NCBI RefSeq assembly: GCF_006439395.2
Contig: NZ_CP083950.1
Coordinates: 3,596,001-3,660,000 of the forward strand
Source of the DNA: Mesorhizobium sp. B4-1-4
GTDB taxonomy: Bacteria > Pseudomonadota > Alphaproteobacteria > Rhizobiales > Rhizobiaceae
Direction of reading: 5' to 3'
DNA length: 64,000 bases
A model generated the notes under the pieces. The model had not been told where the DNA came from. It ran no database searches and was given only the letters and a program-made list of their open reading frames with translations. Within the stretch, counting starts at the first letter, position 1. The number at the start of each line of letters is the position of its first letter. Position numbers and translations under genes: made by a program. Shown here piece after piece: positions 17,260-27,500 of the stretch.

Positions 17260-17883
17260 CTACAGTTTGACCTTCAGGCTCTCCCAGAACTTGTCGATCA
17301 GCGGCTTTTCGGTGGCTGCGTCCTCGCCGGCGACCCGTGTGATGAACAGCAGGCCCTGATCGGCAAGGCCGAAGCCGACGATCTCGAAATAGGCGGTATC
17401 GGTGCGCGTCTTCACCTCGGCGCGGATGCCAGTCAATTCCTTGCCGTCGCCAAGCTTGCGCGTCGTCGGCTGCTGCGTCAGTTCGGCACCCGCCTGCACT
17501 GATTCCTTGGTCATTTCCTGCAGCATGAGCTGGTTGAGCGACACCGGATTCATCTTGCCGTATTCCTGCACCACGACGATCGTGCCCAGCGCCGAGGCCA
17601 TCAGATATTGCGTGATGTTTTCGCCGAGATCGGTCTTGGTCACCGAAATGTCGCTCGGATGGACGAAGGAGAAACTGCCGCCCGAAAAGGTGGCGAAGTC
17701 GTTGCGCTCGAGCGTCACCTTGCTCTTTTTGCCGCCGGGCAGCGTCACATCGGCGGTGTCGCCGGGATCAATGTCGACCGTCACGCCATCGATGGTCAAC
17801 CTGAAGGCCTTGAGGTCCTCGGCTCCGGCCGGTCCAGCGCACAGTGCGATGAGAGAGAGGGCTGCCGCTGATACCATCCGCAT
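17260..17883 (-). CDS. Hypothetical exported protein
   Basis: 207 residues with a signal peptide (MRMVSAAALSLIALCAGPAGA-E). The mature part is beta-rich, with DGVTVDIDPGDTADVTLPGGKKSKVTLERNDF early and a C-terminal alpha/beta half ending EKPLIDKFWESLKVKL, which looks like a PsbP/DUF1795-type ending, but I cannot assign a family firmly. Periplasmic location is inferred from the signal peptide. The five bases to the convergent gene leave no room for a separate terminator. Confidence 0.75.
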   Translation of the reverse strand: MRMVSAAALSLIALCAGPAGAEDLKAFRLTIDGVTVDIDPGDTADVTLPGGKKSKVTLERNDFATFSGGSFSFVHPSDISVTKTDLGENITQYLMASALGTIVVVQEYGKMNPVSLNQLMLQEMTKESVQAGAELTQQPTTRKLGDGKELTGIRAEVKTRTDTAYFEIVGFGLADQGLLFITRVAGEDAATEKPLIDKFWESLKVKL

Positions 17884-17897
17884 GGTTGTTCTCCTGC

Positions 17898-18226
17898 CTA
17901 CGACGCCGCCCTGCCCAGCGCCTTGATGGCACGGTAGACGGTCGAGGAAAACAGTTCCGTCGGGTCATATTGCCGTTTTGCCGCCAGGAAGGCCGACAGC
18001 TCGGGATAGGATGCCAGCAATTCCCTGGCCGTATAATGCAGCTGGTAGGGCAGGAAGAAGCGCCCGCCATGCTTGATCGTCACGACGCGCCCGGCGTTCT
18101 TCAGCCCCGAAGGCCCGCGCGCCAGCCGCGCCATGGTGGTGTCGCCCCAAGCACCGCGCCGCCGACCACCGCGGCACCGAGCAGCAAGCGCCGCGACAGG
18201 CGAAACCCTTTCTTTTCCTCGGCCAT
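17898..18226 (-). pseudogene. FAD-binding oxidoreductase reduced by internal deletion
   Basis: The N-terminal piece (from ATG 18226) reads MAEEKKGFRLSRRLLLGAA, a twin-arginine-type signal. A different frame then gives a typical C-terminal end of FAD-linked lactone/aldonolactone oxidases: RVVTIKHGGRFFLPYQLHY, then YPELSAFLAAKRQYDPTELFSS. The two pieces meet out of frame near 18100-18140, so nearly the whole enzyme (about 400 residues expected) is missing. The FAD-binding domain is absent, hence non-functional. The family call rests on the two short ends only. Confidence 0.65.
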
Positions 18227-18430
18227 GAATATCCCCCGTCGGCCAAGGGATAGCGCGGCTCTTTGGCAAAAATCATGGCGGCGCTGCCGGAACGGCGTTC
18301 CACCACCCTGGTCGGCCAGCGGTGAGCGACCAACAATATGAAAATGGCCGATCCGCTAGGGAATCGGCCAGCATTGGAGCAGGGTCTGAAAGGTCAGGTC
18401 AGCAGGTCCGCCGACGCGTGACGTTCATGT

Positions 18431-18673
18431 CTAGGAAGCCTTCTTGATCGACGTCACCATGCCGGTCTTGTCGTCCACCGTCACCGCTACCTTGGCGCCG
18501 ACCTTCAGTTTCCCGAGCGCCGCTTTTGGCGACAGCTGGTAGATCTTGCCGTCGTCGAGGGTGATCGATTTGGTCGTCGGATCGACGGCCTGGATGGTGC
18601 CCTGAACGGTCGCGGCATAGGCCGTGCCGAGGAAGGCGAGCAGAGCGGCGGTGGTTGCGAGGGTCTTCTTCAT
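18431..18673 (-). CDS. DUF1344 small exported protein
   Basis: 80 residues with signal peptide MKKTLATTAALLAFLGTAYA, then a single small beta domain (VQGTIQAVDPTTKSITLDDGKIYQL, KVGAKVAVTVDDKTGMVTSIKK). This matches DUF1344, an OB-like fold seen in many rhizobia, with no known function. CACGGAG before ATG 18673 supports the start. Confidence 0.85.
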   Translation of the reverse strand: MKKTLATTAALLAFLGTAYAATVQGTIQAVDPTTKSITLDDGKIYQLSPKAALGKLKVGAKVAVTVDDKTGMVTSIKKAS

Positions 18674-19124
18674 CGATAGCACTCCGTGCTGTTTCGGTTT
18701 CGTCCGGTTGCCTTGATGGCCGTCGCCTTGGGAACGACGGCACCGAACGAGCCGAGACTGGAATGGAAGACCTGCTTCCTGCAAATCACATTGAGTGAAT
18801 TTTAGCAAAGGAAATCATAGGCTTAATTCTGACACATTGCTTCCAGCCGACGTGGTTTCCTGATGTTTCGCCCTTCCCAATGAGCCCACTTCTTTCCACG
18901 AAAAGAGTCGGTTAGCCGATTGTGGCTGGCGGGTTGCGGGCATCACGCAGCCGCCGCAATCCGTCTGGTGCAGGATCACGAAACAGTCTGGCGGCGTCCC
19001 ACAGGGTCAAATTTTGTTTCATGGGATCAGCTCGAATGTCCCTTGAGCGGATGAGGCTCGCGTGCCGGTTGCAAACCCGAAATGGATGCGGGATGGTGGC
19101 GGTTACTATGGTGAGGGGCCCTCC
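18674..19124. other. 450-base gap, no supported gene
   Basis: The divergent region between DUF1344 and DUF2314 genes. The AT-rich stretch 18790-18840 is a plausible promoter area. A 36-codon minus-strand frame (MKQNLTLWDAARLF start, 19023 to 18912) lacks a ribosome binding site and is not called. Confidence 0.45.
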
Positions 19125-19619
19125 ATGAAACGTGCAGTCCGGACCATGATATCCCTGCTGCTGGCGTTTGCTCCGGGATTGGCCGGCGCACAAGGCGCGG
19201 ACCCGGGCGACGACAAAACGGTCATCTTTGCTCCGGGCGATCCGGAAATGACGGCCGCCACCGCGCGGGCGCTCGCCAGGCTCGATGGATTCCTGGCCTT
19301 GGCAGAAGCGCCTCCCTCCGGCACGGACAGGTTCAAATTGAAGGTCCAGGTGCGCGACGGCAACGTCACCGAGCACTTCTGGGTCATCCCTTTCCGCCGC
19401 ACGGAAAGCGGATTTGTCGGCATATTGGCGAACCAGCCGGAGCAAGTGCACAATGTGGTGCTCGGCCAGAATATCGAGTTCACGCGGGACGATATTTCCG
19501 ACTGGGGCTACACCAGGGACGGCCGCCAGGTCGGCAGCTTCACCGTCTGCGTGATGTTCAAGAAAATGTCGAAGGAAGAAGCGGACTATATGCGCGGCAA
19601 ATACGGCTTCGACTGCTGA
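19125..19619 (+). CDS. DUF2314 domain exported protein (YegJ-like)
   Basis: 164 residues with a signal peptide (ISLLLAFAPGLAGAQG). The mature domain contains FKLKVQVRDGNVTEHFWVIPF, FVGILANQPEQVHNVVLGQ and DDISDWGYTRDGRQVGSFT, which is the DUF2314 pattern (EHFWV, DWGY). The ending GKYGFDC is also typical. Function unknown; periplasmic by its signal. ATG 19125 chosen because it begins the signal peptide; an upstream in-frame ATG at 19062 would add 21 non-conserved residues. Confidence 0.82.
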   Translation: MKRAVRTMISLLLAFAPGLAGAQGADPGDDKTVIFAPGDPEMTAATARALARLDGFLALAEAPPSGTDRFKLKVQVRDGNVTEHFWVIPFRRTESGFVGILANQPEQVHNVVLGQNIEFTRDDISDWGYTRDGRQVGSFTVCVMFKKMSKEEADYMRGKYGFDC

Positions 19620-19829
19620 GCCGCCCAGCTTTTGTCTTGACGCGCATCATTGTGCCGAACTGGGTAACCGCATCATGTCAAGGCTGCGGAGGATGCAGTC
19701 TCGACGCGTGGCGAAGAGATTCAAGGGTGCCTCGCACCTGTCGTGCGCCGCGAGGCCGCGCCTTTCGGGCAAACGCTGGCGCCGACCCACCTGGGCGATA
19801 GGCAAATAGGCCGGCCTTCAGTTGCAAGA

Positions 19830-20924
19830 CTATGGAAAGACCGCCCTCAACCGCCCCTCGACCTTTCCCCTCATCGCACCTGCCAAAGCCCCGACCGGCA
19901 CCAGCCGTTCATGATCTCCGTGCCGCAGCCGAACAAAGGGATGCAGCCGGTAGGACGCAATGGCACCACGCGTCCCTTCATCGGCGCTGACGTCGACGGC
20001 GAAAATCCCGCCAATGCGACCCGGCCAGGGCTGGCGGGCAAAAGCGGTGCCGAGGAAATCACCGAGCCCGTAGGCGACGACCGTCCCGCCGATCCGCTCC
20101 ACCGGCTGAATCACATGGGCGTGATGGCCGGCGATCAGGCCGACGCCCTGCCCGGCCAGGCGTCTGGCCAGTGCCCGCGTCGCAGCGCGCGGAAAGTGGC
20201 GGAACTCCCAGTCCCAATGCGGTACCGCGCAAAGGAGGTCGAGGCCATCGCGCTGCCAGCCTGTCGGGTCGCTGTCCATCGACACCCGCCCGGCAAACAG
20301 ATCTTCATCGGCATTGCGCCACAGCGTGAAGGCGGCGAAGCCGACACTCAACGGTCCGGCTTCGACAGCTTGCACCGGGCCGTCGGCGGCCAGGCCGATG
20401 GTGCGGGTGCCGAGACGCTTCAGCGCCGCCACCGTCTCCTCGAAACCGGCGACGCCCTGGTCGAGGACATGATTGTTGGCTAGCGACAGCACGAGTTTTT
20501 CGCGCGCGATGCCGACCGCCGCCAGCGCCTCGGCCAGAAACCGTTCGCTCATCGCATGATGCGTGCCGAGCTTTGTCCCCAGCACGGCACTCGGCCTGTC
20601 CACGACTGGGCTCTCGCAATTGCCGATCACCAGATCGGCAGCGCCAAGCAGCGCCTTGATCGCCGGATCGCAGTCGGGCGTGCTGCCGTTGGCCACCGCC
20701 GAAATGTCGCCGATGAAGGCAAGCCGCACCGTCCGCTCCGGCGGCGGCTCCATCAACGTCCCCGCCATCGGCGCAAACCCGCTGGCGTCGCCGCCGAGCG
20801 ACGGTTTCAGGAATCGTGGCAGCCAAGACAGTTTGTAGGAGAGCGGATAGTTCGACACGCAATGCCCAATCGTTTGCCTTCTGTAGACCGTCCGCCCGGC
20901 CGGTTGAAGCGCGTCCGTCGACAA
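19830..20924 (-). CDS. CapA-family protein (metallophosphatase-like)
   Basis: 364 residues with the PGA_cap/CapA fold: LAFIGDISAVANGS, LVIGNCESPVVDR, SLANNHVLDQGVAGFEETV, VPHWDWEFRHFP, LIAGHHAHVIQPVERIGGTVVAYGLGDFLG. The Asp, Asn and His residues in these motifs are those of calcineurin-like phosphoesterases. The family is named for poly-gamma-glutamate capsule genes, but no capsule genes are near, so the substrate is unknown. No signal peptide is evident; the first 50 residues are poorly conserved and the true start may be later. Confidence 0.85.
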   Translation of the reverse strand: MSTDALQPAGRTVYRRQTIGHCVSNYPLSYKLSWLPRFLKPSLGGDASGFAPMAGTLMEPPPERTVRLAFIGDISAVANGSTPDCDPAIKALLGAADLVIGNCESPVVDRPSAVLGTKLGTHHAMSERFLAEALAAVGIAREKLVLSLANNHVLDQGVAGFEETVAALKRLGTRTIGLAADGPVQAVEAGPLSVGFAAFTLWRNADEDLFAGRVSMDSDPTGWQRDGLDLLCAVPHWDWEFRHFPRAATRALARRLAGQGVGLIAGHHAHVIQPVERIGGTVVAYGLGDFLGTAFARQPWPGRIGGIFAVDVSADEGTRGAIASYRLHPFVRLRHGDHERLVPVGALAGAMRGKVEGRLRAVFP

Positions 20925-20973
20925 TCATCCCACGATGTCGACCGCGTGACAGGACCGGCAGGCGCGACGCCGT

Positions 20974-21005
20974 GAATATGTGTATGGTGGAGTATGTGTA
21001 TGGTA
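20974..21005. repeat. Two tandem 16-base repeats
   Basis: GAATATGTGTATGGTG (20974-20989) is followed directly by GAGTATGTGTATGGTA (20990-21005), two differences. It lies 29-60 bases before ATG 21034, overlapping the expected promoter of that gene. Confidence 0.7.
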
Positions 21006-21033
21006 GCCGGGAACACATGCACGGGAGGGAACG

Positions 21034-22290
21034 ATGACACGAATAGCAAGCCTGCTGGCATCCGCCTTCATTGTCCTTGTGCCCCTGTCTTCCGCCAACG
21101 CCGCCATGCCCGAAGCGGCAACCGCGCTTTTCCAGGCGAAGACCGTGGCCGCGCGCGACAGCGCGCTGTCGACGCTGGAGGCGGCCGCGCCGAAGGATCC
21201 CGCATCGGCCTATGCCGCGGGCGCCGGCGAGTTCTTCACCGCGCTGGAGTTGCTGGCCAGCGGCCTGCACCGCCATGGCTTCGAGAGCCCGCGATCCTTC
21301 ATGCTGCCGCTGATGCAATTGCCGGTACCAGAAAATCCCAACCCCGAGCCGCTCACCTATGAGCAGTTCCGCGCCATCCTGGTCGCCTTCCGCGACCGGC
21401 TGGAAAAATCCGCCACCACGCTTGGTTCGGTGCCGGCCGATGCCGATATCGGCATGGTCATCGACCTCACCCATGTCGGCATCGACCTCAATGAGGACGG
21501 CGCGATCGCGCCCGACGAAAGCATGGCGGCCATCATGGCCGCGCTGTCGCGCGGCAGCATCTCGCAGAGCGACGCCACGCCCGCGCTGACTTTCCGCTTC
21601 GACCGCGCCGACGGCTATTGGCTGCAGGGCTATGCCGAGTTCCTGATGGCGCAGGCCGATTTCTGGCTGGCGCATGATTTCAGGAGCATGTTCGACGGCT
21701 CCTTCCACATGCTGTTCCCACGCGCCAAACTGCCGTTGCAGGACATTCTCGTGCCGCCGCCGAGCGACGTGGGCAGCAACATCTTCTCCTCGGAATGGCG
21801 CATCGCCGATTTCATCTCGATGGTGCATCTCATCAACTGGCCGGTGGTCGCGCCGGAGCGCCGCAAGGCGGCGCGTCGGGAACTGCTCGAAATGATCCGG
21901 CTGTCGCGCGAAGATTGGAAGGCGATCCGCGCCGAAACAGACAACGACCGCGAATGGCTGCCCGGCCCGCAGCAGAAGGGTGAGAACCCGCTCACCGGTC
22001 TCGAAGTCGGCGAGGAACAGGTGCAGGCCTGGCTCGCCACCTTGACCATGGCCGAGGATCTGCTGGAAGGGCGTGTGCTGCTGCCGCATTTCCGCATCAC
22101 CGGCAAGGGCATCAACATGAAGCGCTTCTTCGACGAGCCCAAGCCTTTCGACCTCGTTCTGTCGATCACCGGCCCCGGCATCGCGCCCTACCTCGAAAGC
22201 GGCAAGATTCTGACCAGCGAGGATTTCGACCAGATCCAGCGCGAGTTCGGCGGCGGCGGGTTCTTGACTTTCGCGCTCTGGTTCAACTGA
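21034..22290 (+). CDS. Hypothetical exported protein with EF-hand-like loop
   Basis: 418 residues with a signal peptide (ending SSANA-A) and ATG preceded by GGGAGGGA. The mature protein is alpha-helical. The segment DLNEDGAIAPDE has the spacing of an EF-hand Ca2+ loop, and TPALTFRFDRADGYWLQGY and FHMLFPRAKLPL look conserved. I do not recognise a named family. Periplasmic location follows from the signal peptide. It diverges from capA. Confidence 0.75.
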   Translation: MTRIASLLASAFIVLVPLSSANAAMPEAATALFQAKTVAARDSALSTLEAAAPKDPASAYAAGAGEFFTALELLASGLHRHGFESPRSFMLPLMQLPVPENPNPEPLTYEQFRAILVAFRDRLEKSATTLGSVPADADIGMVIDLTHVGIDLNEDGAIAPDESMAAIMAALSRGSISQSDATPALTFRFDRADGYWLQGYAEFLMAQADFWLAHDFRSMFDGSFHMLFPRAKLPLQDILVPPPSDVGSNIFSSEWRIADFISMVHLINWPVVAPERRKAARRELLEMIRLSREDWKAIRAETDNDREWLPGPQQKGENPLTGLEVGEEQVQAWLATLTMAEDLLEGRVLLPHFRITGKGINMKRFFDEPKPFDLVLSITGPGIAPYLESGKILTSEDFDQIQREFGGGGFLTFALWFN

Positions 22291-22796
22291 GGCTTGGCTT
22301 CCTGCGCAGTTGGCGCCATTGCCCCGCCGCACCTGCGGGCACGCAGCACAAGGAAGGCAGAAGCCTTGAGCCTGCCGGCCCGAAATCGTGGCAGTATGGC
22401 GACGGTTTAGCGGGGTGCCGCAGGCGTTTTCAGCGACCAGGCGGACAGGGAAAGGCGTGCCCGATTGCCGCAGGCACCGCCGAACCGCCTTACTACAAAC
22501 ATTAGCAGAGGCTGTTTTGCTTGACTTGGCCGGCAAAAACAGGCAGCAAAACACCCTTGGAAGGGCTGCAATACCGCGTGCATGGTCGTGGACAAGCCTT
22601 TTTCGGCACAAAGTCCACGTCTCTCGGTTGGTTTTGAGAGGGATTGGTTAACCAACTTTGTCCATATTTTAAAGCAATCGGCAACTAACGACAGGCGCGG
22701 CAAACGCGTCGGGGACCACCTGGGATCACTCACGGAATGGTCGTCGCGGCTATCACAGCCGCGGACGTGGGAGCCGATTGGAGCAAGATTGGTTGC
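22291..22796. other. 506-base gap with a perfect palindrome
   Basis: No gene is supported. A perfect 12-base palindrome TTGGTTAACCAA lies at 22644-22655, containing a TTAACC half-site like those bound by CtrA in alphaproteobacteria. The region just before the DUF2778 gene is AT-richer and is the likely promoter. Confidence 0.45.
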
Positions 22797-24449
22797 ATGG
22801 CGTTCTTGAGTAAGAAAATCGTCGGGGACAAGCGTTGGGACGGCGAGACCGCCTGCGACGCGCCACGTGCCTCATCCTTCAACCCTGAACGGATCGTCCG
22901 CTGGGTGGCGGTGCCCGGCGTCGGTGCTGCCGTAAGCCTATGGCTGGTCGGCACGATGGTTGGCCTCAGCTCCGTCGGCGCTTCCCTGTCGTCGACGTCA
23001 AGCGGCCTGCCGCCGACGCTGTCCATGCCGGGCTCGCTCGCGCTCGCCGATCCGCTGAAACAACATTTCCTCAGTTCTTCGGCGCCTTTCGTGCTGGCCA
23101 ACGCCCATGGCGGTGCCCATGCCCTGCATGACCATGCCGTGCAATGCGGTGCTGGCTGCTTCAGGCTCGCCGCGGTGAGCCCCCGGGCGGAGAAATCCAC
23201 GCGCCTTGTGGCGCGGGCAAAGCCGGTACCTGCTGTCGCCCCGCCGACCGTCAAGTCGAAGTCGCAGGAGCGTTTCGAACGCATGGAAGCGTCGCTGTCG
23301 CCGTCCAGGCTCGCTGCGGCCTTCGCCGGCGCCGGGAGGCCGGCTGCCGCCCCCAACGCCCGTCCCGTGATTTCCAGCGCCACGCCGCAAATCACCGAGG
23401 CATCGCTGGTGCCATCCGTCCAGGTCGTGGCCAGCCTGTCGGATGACATGCCGCCCCCGGCGGCGGAGCGCTTCGCCCGTGTCGACACGGGTTCCGTTGT
23501 CGTCCAGACCGCGCCGGCGCCGATGGGTTTTGCCCAGTCGGAGACGCCCGATAACGCGCAGCTGGCGCTTGCCCTCGTCCAGTCGATGCCAGTCGAGGAC
23601 GAGGCATTCGCCTCGCCGCTGCCAATGACCGAATCCTCTGCGGACGTCGCGGTTGCGCCTGTCGAGACCCAGCAGGAACAGCCCGGCGATGCTGCCTCGC
23701 TGCCGGACGCGCTCACCGACGACGTGCCGCTGCCTACCCGTCGCCCGCAATACGACGCGCCGCAGCCCAAGGCCGTGGAGCAGGACAAGCCGGCTCCACA
23801 GCCCAGGATCGTGGAGCAGAAGCCGGCTCCACAGTCCAGGACCGTAGAGCAGAAGCCGCTCCCGCAGGCCAAACCGGTCCAGCAGGCCAGACAGCCGGCC
23901 CGGCAAGGGCGGTCTGGTGATGGCGGCGACGCATTGGCCTATGCCAAGCCCGACACGCCTTCGGGCGGCCTCGGCCAGGCGTTCAGGAACCTGTTCAGCG
24001 GGCCGAGCGCCGGAAGCGGAGCCGGCCACGGCGTAGCCGTCTACGACATCTCGGCCAAGACCGTCTACATGCCGGATGGCCAGCGGCTCGAGGCGCATTC
24101 GGGCCTGGGCGCCATGGTCGACCAGCCGCGCTATGTCCACGTGAAGGATCGTGGTCCGACGCCGCCCAACACCTATAATCTGTCGCTGCGTGAGTCCCGC
24201 TTCCATGGCGTCGAGGCCATTCGCCTGACACCGGTGGGCGGCGGCAACAAATACAACCGCAACGGCCTGCTCGCCCACACCTACATGCTGCGCGGCGGCC
24301 GCGCCGAGTCCAATGGCTGCGTCGTCTTCAGGGACTATGCGCGCTTCCTCGCCGCCTTCAAGAAGGGCAAGGTCACACGACTCGTCGTAGTGCCACGCTT
24401 AAGCGGATCGCCGACCCAGGTGGCGTCGGATAACGCACGCGGCGCCTGA
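22797..24449 (+). CDS. DUF2778 domain protein, membrane-anchored
   Basis: About 550 residues. A membrane anchor lies near residues 32-52 (VAVPGVGAAVSLWLVGTMVGLSSVG). A ~350-residue Pro/Ala/Gln-rich linker follows, including tandem copies of the type KAVEQDKPAPQPRIVEQKPAPQ. The C-terminal ~140 residues form the DUF2778 domain (AVYDISAKTVYMPDGQRLEAHSG, NTYNLSLRESRFHGVEAIRL, HTYMLRGGRAESNGCVVF), which has the His and SNGCV Cys of L,D-transpeptidase-like folds. A periplasmic wall-linked role is inferred. Start at 22797 is preferred; an in-frame start at 22737 exists. Confidence 0.82.
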   Translation: MAFLSKKIVGDKRWDGETACDAPRASSFNPERIVRWVAVPGVGAAVSLWLVGTMVGLSSVGASLSSTSSGLPPTLSMPGSLALADPLKQHFLSSSAPFVLANAHGGAHALHDHAVQCGAGCFRLAAVSPRAEKSTRLVARAKPVPAVAPPTVKSKSQERFERMEASLSPSRLAAAFAGAGRPAAAPNARPVISSATPQITEASLVPSVQVVASLSDDMPPPAAERFARVDTGSVVVQTAPAPMGFAQSETPDNAQLALALVQSMPVEDEAFASPLPMTESSADVAVAPVETQQEQPGDAASLPDALTDDVPLPTRRPQYDAPQPKAVEQDKPAPQPRIVEQKPAPQSRTVEQKPLPQAKPVQQARQPARQGRSGDGGDALAYAKPDTPSGGLGQAFRNLFSGPSAGSGAGHGVAVYDISAKTVYMPDGQRLEAHSGLGAMVDQPRYVHVKDRGPTPPNTYNLSLRESRFHGVEAIRLTPVGGGNKYNRNGLLAHTYMLRGGRAESNGCVVFRDYARFLAAFKKGKVTRLVVVPRLSGSPTQVASDNARGA

Positions 24450-24574
24450 AGACTGAAAGGCGCCGCCGGGCAGTTGCCTCCTCCTGACAGCCTGCTGTCA
24501 GCAGCCGGAGCAGGCGTTGCGCCTCGCTCCATCCCGCTCTTTCCATTTTCGCCAGGAAATCCCATATTCGGGAC

Positions 24575-27500
24575 ATGGCCAAATCCCCCGACAAAAGAAC
24601 GCCGCCGACGGCGAATGACGACCGCGCCGCGCCGAAGCGGCGCAGCCCGCTGACCGATTTCCTCGACGCCTCGGAGCCGTTGCACAAGGGCGGCTTCGCC
24701 GAGATGCCGCAACCCGAACTGTCGGGCACCCCGCTGACCGGTTCGATCTCCGATTGGGCCGAGCAGATCGAGCAGGAAGCCGAGCGCGAAGGGCGCCACC
24801 TGATCTCCCCCCTTGAGGGGGAGATGTCGCCGAAGGCGACAGAGGGGGTCGCCGGAGGAAGCGCTCGACATAAAGAGGCGCCGAATCCGGTCGAACCGAC
24901 CCCACCCGGCGGCTCCGCCGCCCCCCTCCCCTCGAGGGGGAGGGATAGCGTCAAGTCGAAAAAGATTCCCGAGCGCTCCGCCGCGCCGGGCCGCACCGCG
25001 CGCGGTACCTCGATGGGCGGTGCGGCCACCGCCCGTGAACGCGCGGCAGTCGGCCTCAATCCGGTAGCCGGCCTCGACATCTCGCTGGAAGAGGCGGAGA
25101 CGATGACCTCCAGTGGCGTCACCGCCACGGTGGCCGCGCTGTCGGCGCTGATCGAATCTGGTAATCCGCTGCACAAGGACGGCGTGCTGTGGACGCCGCA
25201 TCGCCCTGCCCGCCCGGAAAAATCCGAAGGTGGCATCGCCATCAAGATGGTGTCCGACTTCGAGCCGGCCGGCGACCAGCCGACCGCCATCAAGGACCTG
25301 GTGGAAGGCGTCGACAACAACGACCGCACCCAGGTGCTGCTCGGCGTCACCGGCTCCGGCAAGACCTTCACCATGGCAAAGGTGATCGAGGAGACGCAGC
25401 GCCCGGCTTTGATCCTGGCGCCAAACAAGACGCTTGCCGCACAGCTCTATTCCGAGTTCAAGAAGTTCTTCCCCGACAATGCGGTGGAGTATTTCGTCTC
25501 CTACTACGACTACTACCAGCCGGAAGCCTACGTCCCGCGCACCGACACATTTATCGAGAAGGAATCCTCGATCAACGAACAGATCGACCGCATGCGCCAT
25601 TCGGCGACGCGTTCGCTGCTCGAACGCGACGACGTCATCATCGTCGCCTCGGTGTCCTGCATCTACGGTATCGGTTCGGTCGAGACCTATACGGCGATGA
25701 CCTTCCAGATGCAGATCGGCGACCGGCTCGACCAGCGCGCGCTGCTCGCCGATCTCGTCGCCCAGCAGTACAAGCGGCAAGACATCAATTTCGTGCGCGG
25801 CTCGTTCCGCGTGCGCGGCGACACGATCGAGATCTTCCCCGCCCACCTTGAGGACCGCGCCTGGCGCATCTCGATGTTCGGCGACGAGATCGAGGCAATC
25901 ACCGAGTTCGATCCGCTGACCGGCCAGAAGACCGGCGAGCTGAAAAGCGTCAAGATCTACGCCAACTCGCACTATGTGACGCCGCGCCCGACGCTGAACC
26001 AGGCGATCAAGTCGATCAAGGAAGAGCTCAAGCTACGGCTGGTCGAACTCGAACGCGCCGGCCGCCTGCTGGAGGCGCAGCGGCTGGAGCAGCGCACGCG
26101 CTTCGACCTCGAAATGCTGGAAGCGACCGGCTCCTGCGCCGGCATCGAGAACTATTCGCGCTATCTCACCGGCCGCCAGCCTGGCGATCCGCCGCCGACA
26201 TTGTTCGAATACATTCCGGACGATGCGCTGGTCTTCATCGACGAGAGCCATGTCACCGTGCCGCAGATCGGCGGCATGTATCGCGGCGACTTCCGCCGCA
26301 AGGCGACGCTGGCCGAATACGGCTTCCGCCTGCCGTCCTGCATGGACAACCGGCCGCTGCGTTTCGAGGAATGGGACGCCATGCGTCCGCTCTCCGTCGC
26401 CGTGTCGGCGACGCCCGGCGCCTGGGAAATGGAGCAGGCCGGCGGCGTCTTCGCCGAGCAGGTCATCCGTCCGACCGGGCTGATCGATCCGCCGGTCGAG
26501 GTGCGCCCGGCCAAGAGCCAGGTCGACGATGTGGTCGGCGAGATCCGTGAGACCACTAAGGCCGGCTACCGCACGCTGGTGACGGTGCTGACCAAGCGCA
26601 TGGCCGAGGACCTGACCGAATATCTGCACGAGCAAGGTGTGCGCGTGCGCTACATGCACTCCGACATCGACACGCTGGAGCGCATCGAGATCCTGCGCGA
26701 TTTGCGCCTCGGCGCTTTCGACGTGCTGGTCGGCATCAACCTCCTGCGTGAGGGCCTCGACATTCCCGAATGCGGCTTCGTCGCCATCCTCGACGCCGAC
26801 AAGGAAGGTTTTTTGCGCTCGGAGACATCGCTCATCCAGACCATCGGCCGCGCCGCCCGCAACGTCGACGGCAAGGTCATCCTCTACGCGGACCAGGTCA
26901 CCGGCTCGATGGAACGGGCGATGGCGGAGACCAACCGCCGCCGCGAAAAGCAGATGGAGTGGAACGCCGCCAACGGCATCACCCCGGAATCGGTGAAGTC
27001 GCGTATCTCCGACATTCTCGATTCGGTCTACGAGAAAGATCACGTCCGCGCCGACATCTCGCAGTTCACCGACAGTGCCGGCGCCATGATGGGCAACAAT
27101 TTCAAGGCCCATCTCGACGCGCTGGACAAGCAGATGCGCGACGCCGCCGCCAATCTCGACTTCGAGAAGGCGGCCCGCATCCGCGACGAGATCAAGCGGC
27201 TGCGCGAGATGGAACTGTCAATCTCCGACGATCCGCTGGCGCGCGAGGTGGAAGGCCAAAGTCCCGCCTCGGGCCGCGAAAAGGGCAAGCACAACAAGGG
27301 CGTGGCCAAACATCGTACGGCTGAGGAACAGGAGCGTTTCCGCAAGCTTGATGAAGCCCGTGCAGCTGAAGAGGCGGCCAAGGCTGCCCGGCCCAACCTC
27401 TTCCGCAAGCCCGCGCTCGACGAGATGGGCGCCGACGGTGCGGTGCCGGTGAAGAAGCCGCTATTCGCCAAGCCGTCGATCGACGACATGGGGCCCGGCA

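Noticed and set aside
18912-19023. 36-codon minus-strand ORF (MKQNLTLWDAARLF...)
   Set aside because: No ribosome binding site and no known family; could be chance.
20305-22611. 768-codon minus-strand frame
   Set aside because: Antisense shadow of capA's start and the plus-strand exported protein, which has a signal peptide and ribosome binding site.
22644-22668. Full CtrA site (TTAA-N7-TTAA)
   Set aside because: Half-site present, but the second TTAA is 17 bases away rather than seven.
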